Shown here: piece after piece, positions 25,632 to 33,614 of the stretch
How the letters are laid out: each line of letters starts with the position of its first letter
How positions within the stretch are numbered: position 1 is the stretch's first letter
Assembly: GCA_001567105.1 (NCBI GenBank)
Contig: LMZR01000037.1
Location: forward strand, 1-41,757
Direction: 5' to 3'
Source: Chloroflexi bacterium OLB14
GTDB taxonomy: Bacteria > Chloroflexota > Anaerolineae > Anaerolineales > Villigracilaceae
Length of the DNA stretch: 41,757 nt
Made by a program: the position numbers and the translations under genes
The notes under the pieces: generated by a model
The model's input: the letters and a program-made list of their open reading frames with translations, nothing else
Told to the model about the DNA's origin: nothing
The model's database searches: none

Positions 25632-27241
25632 CTGCTTCACGAATAATAATTGACCAAGCCTGACCTTGTAAATCGGATGTGATGGTTTCGTCGCCGCGAA
25701 TCATTGTGCCTTTATAAGGAGCTTCGCCTGAAACTACGCGCCAACCATTTAATACAAATGGAAGTGGTCCATCGGCAGTGACCCATTCACCGTTGTATTT
25801 TCTAGCAAAGTGTAAATGTGTACCAGTAGAAACACCACCTTCGCACGAAGCATGACCTAACTTATCATTTGTTTCAACATAAGTTCCAACGGGGATGCGG
25901 TCTTTGGTGGCTAAATGTAAATATAATAAATTCCAACCAGTTTGTTCGTAACCATCGCCATCAAGGTCAATCATTACTACTCCATTTTCAGAGCGAACAA
26001 CTAAGCCAGGTGCCGAAGCAGTGACCCAAGTGTTGGTGGGAATACAACCTGTTTTTTCTGCGGCGGGGGCAAAATCAATTGCTGAGTACACGCTGTGTGA
26101 TACGCCATAAATATTAGGGTTAAGGATTCCCCAGCCATTGTGAGGTCCGCCTGTGAAACTCCATTTAACACCTGCTTCAAATGGAAATACTAAAGGCGGT
26201 TGGTTTAGTGCGGCGGGGAATAGCGGGTCAACCAGTTTTGCGCGTGACCACGGGTCTCCGAACATTTCGGTATATACGGCAGGGAATCCGTTGTTGGGGT
26301 CTATTATTTGCGCCCATTGGCTTTGGCTATGTAATTTTGAAAATAAATATTGAATGGCAACTGTGCCAGCATTTAAGCGTGGGTCTAAACGTAATTTTGT
26401 GCCGTCAGGAAATTCAAGGTGTGTAATTGTGCCTGCGCGCCAACCATAATATGCAATAGACATGTTATTGATTGCCCAAGTTAATTGCACGCTTAAGCCT
26501 TTATAACGATAATCATTAAAGCCCATGGCAAAATCTGTATGCAATAAATCTATTGGTTCGCCACGCACCCAACGCGCTTCAAATTCTAAAATGGCTAACA
26601 GTAAACGCGGGTTGATTGAATTTTCAATGGCTAATTTTTGGATGGCGGCGTAGCCATCTATCCACCCTTCAGAGCCGAGATAATCACGATAGGTACTGAG
26701 ATAACCATTTTGTGATTTGACATATTCTTCAATATCAAAATCTAATGCAGAGGGTGAGTACACCACTTCGGCATCAGGCATGATTTGGATATTGGGCGTT
26801 GTGGCTTCATTGATTCGATTGGGGATAACGAGTAGCACGCCTGCATCAATTAATGTTGTTTTAGTTAAATCTGCATCGGAGATAATTTCCGCTTCATTCT
26901 TAACGTTGAACCTGTGTGCTATTGCTGAGAGCATATCTCCGCTTTGAGCGTAATATAAAAATGGTGTGTTGTCGTTTGGAGATAAGGTGTTAGTAGGGCT
27001 AATTTCAAATGAAATGATTTGAGGTGTAGCAGTATAGGCAGATTGTGTTTCAATTTGCGGTGGCGTAGTTGAAGTGGGGAAAATGATGGGGTCATTTGTA
27101 CCAGCTAGAGGGTCAGGTTGAGGCGTTTTGTAGATTAGTATCATAAGCCGTAGGGGTTGGAGCAACTCCCCAAACAGAAGAATTTCCGCAGGCTGAAATT
27201 ATCAAAGAAAGGATAATGAAAACTGTAAAGTGACGAGGCAT
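25624..27241 (-). CDS. LysM/M23 cell-wall hydrolase lipoprotein, copy 2, frameshifted near its start
   Basis: Same layout as its neighbours: LysM (YAQSGDMLSAIAHRFNV), central FVKSQ-type YVKSQNGYLSTY and NPRLLLAILEFEARW, and C-terminal M23 with GGPHNGWG, AIDFAPAAEKTGC, LYLHLATKDR and HLHFARKYNGEW. The signal peptide, MPRHFTVFIILSLIISAC, is in another frame starting at ATG 27241. Removing one base near the TTTT at 27126-27129 joins the two, giving about 538 residues. The lipobox LIISAC then makes it a lipoprotein like copies 1 and 3. Its DLDGDGYEQTGW and SCEGG segments are shared by all three copies. Confidence 0.85.
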
Positions 27242-27265
27242 GTTTGGTAATTATATCTATATAAA

Positions 27266-28855
27266 TTAGTGGCTGATTAAGTTAAATTCGTTGGCGCTAT
27301 CCCATGCTTCGATAGTTTGATTGTTGCGTGTTAAAAAACCATCATATTCATAAATATCGCCACTTGAAACCCAGCCACTTAAATTAAATGGCATAGAACC
27401 ATCGGCAGAGATCCATTCGCCATTGTATTTTCTGGCAACATGCAAATGAGTTGCATTGGAAATACCACCTTCACATGAAGGATGACCAATTTTCTCGTTA
27501 GTAAAAATATATTCATTTGCTTGCACACGCTCTTCAGATGAAACATGCATATATAAAATTACCCAGCCTGTTTGTTCGTAGCCATCGTTATCTAAATCTT
27601 GTAGCACTCTGCCATTGTTTGCGCTGATAATTAATCCATCTGCCATAGCAGTGACCCAATTGGGGCTAACACCACAGTGACCATCTGTATTATCTGGTGG
27701 GGCAAAATCTAACGCCGCCCATGCAGAACCTGAATCCCAGCCGCCATGTGGACCGCCTGTAAAATACCAACTTTCTCCAATTGAAAATGGTAATTGCATT
27801 TGTGGTTGCGAAAGTGTAGCAGGGATTAATGGCTCAACAGAAAAATTAAATGGGTTTCCAAAAAATACAAAATAAGTGACGATGACGCCACTAGCATTAA
27901 CGTCACTTTCCCAAGTGGGTAAATCACTTAGTTTTGAAAAATAATATTGCAAAGCGGCAGTGCCTGCATTAATAGTTGGGTCAATAGGAATTACTTGCCC
28001 ATCCGCCAAAACCCATGTGGATAGCGCATTAACTTTCCATAAATAATATCCATTGTTCAGCGTATTAGCAGTCCATGCTAATTGACGATACAAACCATAA
28101 CGGTTGTCATCAATCAACCCCATAGGGTACGAGGTATTAAATGGAACTGAGTTTGTAACCCAAGCACTTTGATATTCCAAAATGGCTAACAACAAACGCG
28201 GATTCACTGAATAATTGCTGGCAACCAATTGCACAATTTCAGCACCACTTAAAATTTCTCCATTTACCTCTTCTGTATAACTGGCTAAATACCCATTTTG
28301 ACTTTGCACAAACTCGTTAATGTCAAAATAGATTGTAGCAGGTCCATACACCAACTCAGAATCAGGAATTAATTTAAGAGATGAACTTACAGCAATTGGG
28401 TTTGGAGCAGGAATGTTTAACGTCACGCCAACCTCTAGTGCATTTGGGTCTGTGATATTGTTGGCTTCCATTAAACTTTGTAAACTAATTCCATAACGAA
28501 GAGCAATATCGCCCAATGTATCTCCTGCTTGCACAATGTATTCGTCAACCTCTTGACGAGGCGTAGGTAAAACCCGCGCAGGGTCTGGCGTAGGTGAAGA
28601 TAAAATTTGACTAGTAATACCAAAAAATGGAGGTAAGTTTGCAGGCGCACGTGTTGGGGTGGGCTGTCTGGTTGGAGTAATAGTAGGTGATGCCACCAAA
28701 GGTGTTAGAAATTCTGTTGCACCTATTGGCGTTTGTAAAATTGGCAAAAATGGATTGTAAGTAGGTGTGATAGTCGCAACTGATTCTGTTGATGTGCAAG
28801 CAACAAGCACAAGGCTAGATAAAAGAAGCGTGAAGATAGTTCGTCTAAAATTCAT
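27266..28855 (-). CDS. LysM/M23 cell-wall hydrolase lipoprotein, copy 3
   Basis: Signal peptide MNFRRTIFTLLLSSLVLVAC ends in a lipobox; ATG 28855 is preferred to a TTG 18 bases upstream because it gives a standard basic n-region. A long Pro/Thr linker (TPTRQPTPTRAP) precedes LysM (YIVQAGDTLGDIALRYGIS). The middle domain has FVQSQNGYLASY and NPRLLLAILEYQ, and the M23 domain has GGPHGGWD, AALDFAP, LYMHVSSEE and HLHVARKYNGEW. It is the longest of the three copies at 529 residues and, as the first transcribed, probably lies nearest the promoter. The 24-base gap to copy 2 suggests one operon of three. Confidence 0.87.
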   Translation of the reverse strand: MNFRRTIFTLLLSSLVLVACTSTESVATITPTYNPFLPILQTPIGATEFLTPLVASPTITPTRQPTPTRAPANLPPFFGITSQILSSPTPDPARVLPTPRQEVDEYIVQAGDTLGDIALRYGISLQSLMEANNITDPNALEVGVTLNIPAPNPIAVSSSLKLIPDSELVYGPATIYFDINEFVQSQNGYLASYTEEVNGEILSGAEIVQLVASNYSVNPRLLLAILEYQSAWVTNSVPFNTSYPMGLIDDNRYGLYRQLAWTANTLNNGYYLWKVNALSTWVLADGQVIPIDPTINAGTAALQYYFSKLSDLPTWESDVNASGVIVTYFVFFGNPFNFSVEPLIPATLSQPQMQLPFSIGESWYFTGGPHGGWDSGSAWAALDFAPPDNTDGHCGVSPNWVTAMADGLIISANNGRVLQDLDNDGYEQTGWVILYMHVSSEERVQANEYIFTNEKIGHPSCEGGISNATHLHVARKYNGEWISADGSMPFNLSGWVSSGDIYEYDGFLTRNNQTIEAWDSANEFNLISH

Positions 28856-28973
28856 AAGGCGTGATTTTATCAAATATAGCTAGAGATTGGAAATTCGCTT
28901 CACATCTGATTTTGTAGTTGGTTACTGAAATCAACCTTTGGCTTGGCTGATAAATCTCACCCTGTGCATTAGT

Positions 28974-29228
28974 TTATTTAGATGAATCGTAAAATTTTTT
29001 CCACGAATCTAAAACTGATGTCAATTCTGCTTGAATTTGCTCAGCAGTTTTTTCTGATTTCAAATGTACTTTACATAATACGCTAGGGTCTTCTAAAAAA
29101 GAATCAAGGCATAATTGCGAACACAGAATAATTTTTTTATTGCGGTGTTGTGTAGATGGATATTCCTCTATATTTCCATCGCGAATAATACGCCCACATA
29201 ATGTAGCAAATGCTTTAGATGGAGTCAT
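28974..29228 (-). CDS. Small Cys-containing protein, YHS/TRASH-like
   Basis: 84 residues. MTPSKAFATLCGRIIRDGNIEEY followed by KKIILCSQLCLDSFLEDP resembles the C-x(n)-C-x3-C pattern of YHS/TRASH metal-binding domains, which often bind copper, iron or zinc. ATG 29228 is preferred over an upstream in-frame start at 29255 because the domain begins there. It overlaps the cytochrome b5-like gene by 14 bases. A redox or metal-handling job beside a heme-binding neighbour is plausible but inferred. Confidence 0.65.
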   Translation of the reverse strand: MTPSKAFATLCGRIIRDGNIEEYPSTQHRNKKIILCSQLCLDSFLEDPSVLCKVHLKSEKTAEQIQAELTSVLDSWKKFYDSSK

Positions 29229-29478
29229 GTAGAGTCTCCAATTTTCCAACAACAATTATACAATCGTGCTTAAATACTTCCTCGTGATGGGGTGCCTCGG
29301 GGAGTTCACTAGTTAAGTCTTGACCTGCAAAATGCAACAACTCATGTAAGCCTGTGCGCCACTTTGGGCAATCGGTCACATCATAAACAATGCCATCATT
29401 AGCAACCCACATGCGAGTGCCACGTTCACCTGTATTTCTTTTTAATTCTGCTATAGTGATTAGTCTTTCAGGAATCAT
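29215..29478 (-). CDS. Cytochrome b5-like heme/steroid-binding domain protein
   Basis: 87 residues, the size of a lone cytochrome b5 fold. The motifs ITIAELKRNTGERGTRMWVANDGIVYDVTDCPKW (only the shape is cited) and GLHELLHFAGQDLT plus EAPHHEEVF match the family of soluble b5-like proteins; the histidines in these last two segments are the candidate heme ligands. No signal peptide, so it acts in the cytosol or at the membrane through its partner. It starts within an ATGA overlap with the membrane gene upstream and overlaps the small Cys protein downstream, so the three are translated together. Confidence 0.85.
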   Translation of the reverse strand: MIPERLITIAELKRNTGERGTRMWVANDGIVYDVTDCPKWRTGLHELLHFAGQDLTSELPEAPHHEEVFKHDCIIVVGKLETLHDSI

Positions 29479-30206
29479 ATGCTTTTGATTCTCATACCTT
29501 CGGGTAAATAATGTTTTATATATTCAAGCAAAGAATAAATGATTAACGAACAGCCAATCATTTCAACCGATTCTTCTACGCTGGCAACAATGGCATATTT
29601 GAAGTTTTTTAACCCTAAGGCTGAGGCGTAATATCCGCTGATCATTTCGCCACCGATCACTCCGCCAATGTAAACGCCGAGTGAAATAAAAAAAAGCCAT
29701 TTAAATTTTTTATCTAAATGTAAAAAGAAGAGTAGATATACCAAGCCAAATAAGCCAACTGCAACTGCCCCTGGAATTACCCATGTGAAATAAAAAAAGC
29801 CTTTTGCATCAGCAATAGCTCGCATAGGTTTAATTAACTGCTCGTGTAAAACTGTAGATTCATCTATAGCCAGAAATAAAAAGATTAAACTTAGCCCAAT
29901 CCAATGAAAACGAAATTTATCATTAACTGAAAATTTCCATAAACTAATCAATAAAAGGATTTGAGAAGGGATGAAAAGTAAAAGGGCATTTGTGAAGGTT
30001 GGAATATTTCCCTCGGCATCCATAAAGAAATTTTGCATGAGTTGATCCATTAAAAATTCATGCCAAGGTCCACGGATATCTGCCACGCCAAAGAACCGAA
30101 TTTTTTGCCCCCAAATACTTAACCCAACTAATATGATGATAACGCCAAGTAAAGAGAATAATATCTTTTTAGAATTGATTTTTATTTCTATATTTTGATT
30201 TGTCAT
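29475..30206 (-). CDS. Polytopic membrane protein with conserved acidic residues
   Basis: 243 residues with about six helices (near 14-30, 67-86, 101-113, 136-160, 168-188, 208-228). The polar motifs LAIDESTVLHEQ, GGEMISGYY and VASVEESVEMIGC place Asp, Glu and His at helix ends, as in proteins that bind metal or heme or move protons. I know similar sequences only as conserved hypotheticals. It is followed by an ATGA overlap with the cytochrome b5-like gene. A membrane redox role with that partner is inference. Confidence 0.78.
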   Translation of the reverse strand: MTNQNIEIKINSKKILFSLLGVIIILVGLSIWGQKIRFFGVADIRGPWHEFLMDQLMQNFFMDAEGNIPTFTNALLLFIPSQILLLISLWKFSVNDKFRFHWIGLSLIFLFLAIDESTVLHEQLIKPMRAIADAKGFFYFTWVIPGAVAVGLFGLVYLLFFLHLDKKFKWLFFISLGVYIGGVIGGEMISGYYASALGLKNFKYAIVASVEESVEMIGCSLIIYSLLEYIKHYLPEGMRIKSI

Positions 30207-30212
30207 AATTTA

Positions 30213-30243
30213 ATTATATCGTTGAAATCTTATACCATTGCAA
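30213..30243 (-). promoter_or_regulatory. Sigma-70-like promoter, possibly leaderless
   Basis: On the minus strand, TTGCAA (30238-30243) and TATAAT (30213-30218) are 19 bases apart. The -10 box ends seven bases before the ATG at 30206, so transcription would begin at or near the start codon. No ribosome binding site is seen before that ATG. Confidence 0.45.
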
Positions 30244-30247
30244 GGGT

Positions 30248-30390
30248 AGATGGTCGAGTAGCGAAGTGTATCGAGACCTTGCCCGAAGCAATCTCTTAAT
30301 TATTGAGTAATAACAAATAACTTCGAGATTGCGTTGCTGTATGGTCTCAATATGCCCTTCGCAACAAACGCTCAGGGCTACTCTACCAAC
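30248..30390. repeat. Large inverted repeat, GGTCGAGTAG/TCGAGACC family, copy 2
   Basis: The left half carries TGGTCGAGTAGCGAAGTGTATCGAGACC in outline and the right half TGGTCTCAATATGCCCTTCGC and CTACTCTACCAAC. Compare 11487-11630. It fills the gap between the alcohol dehydrogenase stop and the membrane gene start. Confidence 0.75.
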
Positions 30391-30393
30391 AGG

Positions 30394-31422
30394 CTATATC
30401 ACTATCACAGTCCGCACATCACTGCTGAAGTTTTCTAAATCATCTAACACTTGATTAATTTCTTCTGCATCTAGCGGAATAGTTTTCGTCACAATTTTTG
30501 ACGTATCCAAAATTTTTCTGCGAGCCAAATCAACTAGCAATGGAAGTTCAGCCAAATGATGATCATTCGAGCCGATTAACTCAACTTCGTTGCCTAAAAT
30601 TTCAGTATAAGTATTAACTTCAATTGGCTGGCTAGATAAACCGACAATCACAACGCGTCCCATCACGCCTGCAATTTGGATGGCTTGCTTCATGGTTTGT
30701 TTTAATCCAATCATTTCAATAGCAACATCTACGCCTTTGTTATTAGTTAATCTTTTTATTTCATCTACTGGATTAATATTTTTTGCATTGACAGGAATTG
30801 CCCCATAACTTTTTGCTAAGTCTAATTTTTCTTGATTAATATCAACAGCATAAACTTCAATTGCCCCAAATGCTTTTGCTAATTGAATGGCTGATTGACC
30901 TAATCCGCCAACGCCAAAGATGGCAACTTTGTCACCTGCTTTGATTCGAGATTTTTTAAGTGCATGAAACGCCGTAGCAGATGCACACATTAAAGTAGCG
31001 CCTTGCTCAAATGGGATTTCATCAGGTAAGTGAATAGCATTACGAGCAGGGACAGAAATATACTCTGCGTATCCGCCATTTGTGTAGTGACCTAACATCA
31101 AAACTTTTTCACAGAATTGGTCATTGCCTGTTGAGCAGTGATAGCAATCTCCACAAGTGATGTTGTAATGTAAACAAACTCTGTCGCCAATTTTTACATT
31201 GGTCACTTGTGAACCAATTTTTTCAACCACACCTGCAACTTCGTGACCTAACGTCAATGGCACAGGTCTGACAGGTGAAATCCCTGCCCGATAATGTGCA
31301 TCTGAGTGACAAATCCCTGCGGCTTTGACTTTCACTAAAATATCCCGCTCGCCAATTTCAGGGATTGGTATCTCTTGCATTTCAAGTGCTTGTTTTATAC
31401 CTACAAAGCGAACTGCTTTCAT
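30394..31422 (-). CDS. Zinc-dependent alcohol dehydrogenase (MDR family)
   Basis: Oxidises an alcohol or polyol with NAD(P)+. The 342 residues carry the catalytic zinc ligands C38 and H60-E61 and a candidate C146, the structural zinc set C90, C93, C96 and C104 (TCGDCYHCSTGNDQFC), and the Rossmann loop GVGGLG at 170-175. The rest follows the medium-chain dehydrogenase pattern. Substrate cannot be named; primary alcohols and polyols are both common in this group. It stands alone between two repeat-filled gaps. Confidence 0.9.
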   Translation of the reverse strand: MKAVRFVGIKQALEMQEIPIPEIGERDILVKVKAAGICHSDAHYRAGISPVRPVPLTLGHEVAGVVEKIGSQVTNVKIGDRVCLHYNITCGDCYHCSTGNDQFCEKVLMLGHYTNGGYAEYISVPARNAIHLPDEIPFEQGATLMCASATAFHALKKSRIKAGDKVAIFGVGGLGQSAIQLAKAFGAIEVYAVDINQEKLDLAKSYGAIPVNAKNINPVDEIKRLTNNKGVDVAIEMIGLKQTMKQAIQIAGVMGRVVIVGLSSQPIEVNTYTEILGNEVELIGSNDHHLAELPLLVDLARRKILDTSKIVTKTIPLDAEEINQVLDDLENFSSDVRTVIVI

Positions 31423-31470
31423 TTCTTATTTCTCCTAATGTACAAGGATTATAACGATTAAAACAAAAAT

Positions 31471-31536
31471 AGGACGCAGATAAACGCTGATGTACGCTGA
31501 TTTTTTAATCCGCGTTTTCTGCGCTAGTCTGCGCCC
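31471..31536. repeat. Hairpin repeat, GGACGCAGAT...CTGCGCC family
   Basis: Begins GGACGCAGATAAACGCTGAT and ends GCGTTTTCTGCGC...CTGCGCC, forming an imperfect hairpin. A second, more diverged element is at 41301-41381. Both are intergenic. Confidence 0.75.
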
Positions 31537-31546
31537 CAATTTTGTG

Positions 31547-31571
31547 TAATAAAAGTGACAGTCACCTTTAT
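31547..31571 (-). terminator. Hairpin with U-tract after the dioxygenase gene
   Basis: On the minus strand AAAGGTGAC-TGTCACTTTTATT forms a short, tight stem with a U-rich tail, two bases after the stop codon. It may also be a repeat element of a widespread AAAGTGAC type. Confidence 0.55.
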
Positions 31572-31572
31572 T

Positions 31573-32355
31573 TTATATTTGTAAACCAATATCAAATGTT
31601 GCGGCGTAACCAGTTGAAGTTGGGGATACAGCTAAAGTCAATAGGTTTCCACTTTCAGCGAAAATGTTATCTTGACTATTCAATAAAGTGCGAGTGCCTT
31701 TCGCGGCATACGGTTCTTGTAAATAGACTTGGTCTGTAAACGCATCATCAAAAAATAATTGAGATGTAAATTCATAACCATTAATGCGAATCTTGAAATG
31801 AATATGCACGGCTCGTCCATCATACCAACCTGGATAAATGGTGGTAAATTTTGCAACGCCATTTGCATCGGTCAATTGATAGCCACGTAAAAATGTTTTA
31901 CCGACAGTGTTGAAACTACGGTCTTGCGCGTCAGAGTAAACGCCTGCCGCATCGCAGTGCCAAATATCCACTTGGGCAGAAGCGAGTGGTGCACATCCAC
32001 TGTCGTTGATTTGTGTCACATTGAAAGTTAAATCAAATTGCGCGCCTTGAGAAATCGCGCCATCTGAAGTATCGGAACGAATATCAGAACGATTCAACAT
32101 TTCATCCACAAAATAGGGACCTTCGGTTAATTCAGGTCGCACCACACAAACAGGAATATTTGCAACACTGGTTGCTTCTTGCAAAATCGTTTCTGTTGCT
32201 GGCACAATATCAGTAGGCGAAAGCGTGGGTGATAATGTTTCAGAAATTTCTGGCGCACATGCCGCTAACAAAGTTGCAGCACTGCCCAAGCCTAAAATTT
32301 TCAATACATCTCTGCGATTCAAAATTTGCCCAACTTGCTTATCATCGTTATCCAT
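31573..32355 (-). CDS. Secreted intradiol ring-cleavage dioxygenase-like lipoprotein
   Basis: ATG 32355 follows AAGGAG seven bases upstream and starts a 260-residue chain. The N-terminus, NRRDVLKILGLGSAATLLAAC, has twin arginines and a lipobox, so export by Tat and lipid anchoring are likely. The rest matches the intradiol dioxygenase fold: TEGPYFVDE with a Tyr, QVDIWHCDAAGVYS, and GWYDGRAVHIHFKI with the Tyr and HxH of the non-heme Fe(III) site. Exported members of this group are known but seldom studied; the substrate may be a phenolic compound from the medium. No other aromatic-degradation gene is nearby. Confidence 0.87.
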   Translation of the reverse strand: MDNDDKQVGQILNRRDVLKILGLGSAATLLAACAPEISETLSPTLSPTDIVPATETILQEATSVANIPVCVVRPELTEGPYFVDEMLNRSDIRSDTSDGAISQGAQFDLTFNVTQINDSGCAPLASAQVDIWHCDAAGVYSDAQDRSFNTVGKTFLRGYQLTDANGVAKFTTIYPGWYDGRAVHIHFKIRINGYEFTSQLFFDDAFTDQVYLQEPYAAKGTRTLLNSQDNIFAESGNLLTLAVSPTSTGYAATFDIGLQI

Positions 32356-32422
32356 AGTATCTCCTTTGTTGTAAGTATAAAAATACAAAATAATAAAATG
32401 CTGAAAAGATACTGTGAAAATG

Positions 32423-32893
32423 CTATGAAAATTTGACCCAATAATTTTTCATTAAATCACTTGCCCATTGAGGCTGATGAATTTCTTCACGCGCTAAAAA
32501 TTCTTTGATGACAGGTTTGATGTCGAGAATTGGTGTACCATCAATCGCGTCTAACCCTTGAACGTATAACTGATTCCCTACACGCTTCAGAATCTTAACC
32601 ACAGTTGATCCTATTCTATTGGGTCTGTTCTTCCCCCGTTGAGCAAAGATACCTACCTTTGGCAAAGTCCTATCATTTCTTGGGTGACGAGATTTCGTTT
32701 CGATTTTATTTTCATCTACTAGATGAAAATAAAAAATGATTTCAGCATGTGAAAAAGTTTCGATTTCTGCTAAAGATTCTTCATCAAATTTAGAATCTAA
32801 TTCAATAATAGATATGACATTTCCCCAATTATCATCTTCAATTTCTTTTCTTGTGTTTTTTACATAGGCGATGGGTGAGAGGGTAATTTTCAT
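32423..32893 (-). CDS. trmO: tRNA (N6-threonylcarbamoyladenosine37-N6)-methyltransferase
   Basis: SAM-dependent beta-barrel enzyme that methylates t6A37 of tRNA-Thr. The 156 residues carry the family signatures SRHPRNDRTLPKVGIF (about 68-83), GKNRPNRIG (87-95) and DAIDGTPILDIKP (115-127). Length equals the bare TsaA domain, without the C-terminal extension of E. coli TrmO. The start is ATG 32893. Confidence 0.88.
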   Translation of the reverse strand: MKITLSPIAYVKNTRKEIEDDNWGNVISIIELDSKFDEESLAEIETFSHAEIIFYFHLVDENKIETKSRHPRNDRTLPKVGIFAQRGKNRPNRIGSTVVKILKRVGNQLYVQGLDAIDGTPILDIKPVIKEFLAREEIHQPQWASDLMKNYWVKFS

Positions 32894-32913
32894 TTCATTA
32901 TTTTTTGAATGCT

Positions 32914-32970
32914 CCCTACGCCGTCCTCGGCGTAGGGGATGATGTGATACGCGCCGCCGAGGACGGCGGC
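32914..32970. repeat. Inverted pair of GCCGTCCTCGGC repeats
   Basis: CCCTACGCCGTCCTCGGCGTAGGG in outline at 32914-32937, and GCCGCCGAGGACGGCGGC at 32953-32970, in opposite orientation, 15 bases apart, between the MOSC gene and trmO. Confidence 0.85.
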
Positions 32971-32982
32971 TTTCGCGTATTT

Positions 32983-33534
32983 TTATATCTTCTTAACAAC
33001 ATCCCCAACTTTTATGCGACCTGCTTGAATCACTTTGGCATTCACTCCGCGCATGCGCAATGATTTTCCAACTGGCGTGCTGATAAATGCTAAAGCATCT
33101 ATACCGAATCGAGCCGAGAATTTTTTACAGCCAGTGTGAGGCTTGGCTGAAATTTGCAGAATCACAGAACCAACTTGAAGCATGGAAAGAGGCGGAAGGT
33201 TTTCCATGCTTAAATCCATATCCACATAAAGCTGGTCGCCAGCCCATTTCCAATTTTCTTTGTCACCTGAAAGCAATTGAATGACGCGTGTATTCATCAA
33301 AGTGATTTGTGCTTCAGGATTTGCAGAACCATCTGGCGTGCTAGAACTTCCGCGCGTTTTCCAATTGTCGCCCTCTAAGCCGTTGATTAAATTAATTTCG
33401 CCAGAATGAATTACTTCTCTTGCTTCAACTTCTGGGCGTCGCACAATCATTTCCAAGATGCCATTATCTTGTGGAGATTGTTTAATTTTATCTATTCCTA
33501 ATTCGAGCTCTGACGTTGATAATTGTTTTAACAA
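32983..33534 (-). CDS. MOSC domain protein
   Basis: A 183-residue MOSC (molybdenum cofactor sulfurase C-terminal) protein. Such proteins act as sulfur carriers or molybdenum-dependent reductases. Seen motifs: LEGDNWKTRG, AQITLMNTRVIQLL, KPHTGCKKFSARFG with the conserved Cys expected to bind molybdenum or sulfur, and RGVNAKVIQAGRIKVGD. No molybdenum cofactor genes are nearby. The next gene upstream (FGGY kinase) is 80 bases away, so a shared transcript is possible but not obvious. Confidence 0.85.
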   Translation of the reverse strand: MLKQLSTSELELGIDKIKQSPQDNGILEMIVRRPEVEAREVIHSGEINLINGLEGDNWKTRGSSSTPDGSANPEAQITLMNTRVIQLLSGDKENWKWAGDQLYVDMDLSMENLPPLSMLQVGSVILQISAKPHTGCKKFSARFGIDALAFISTPVGKSLRMRGVNAKVIQAGRIKVGDVVKKI

Positions 33535-33614
33535 AGCTGTTCTCCTTAGTAGTTAATACTGTTTTCAGATATGACAGAAACGATGGCGATAGCAAGGTTA
33601 AGAAGATCTTTTTA

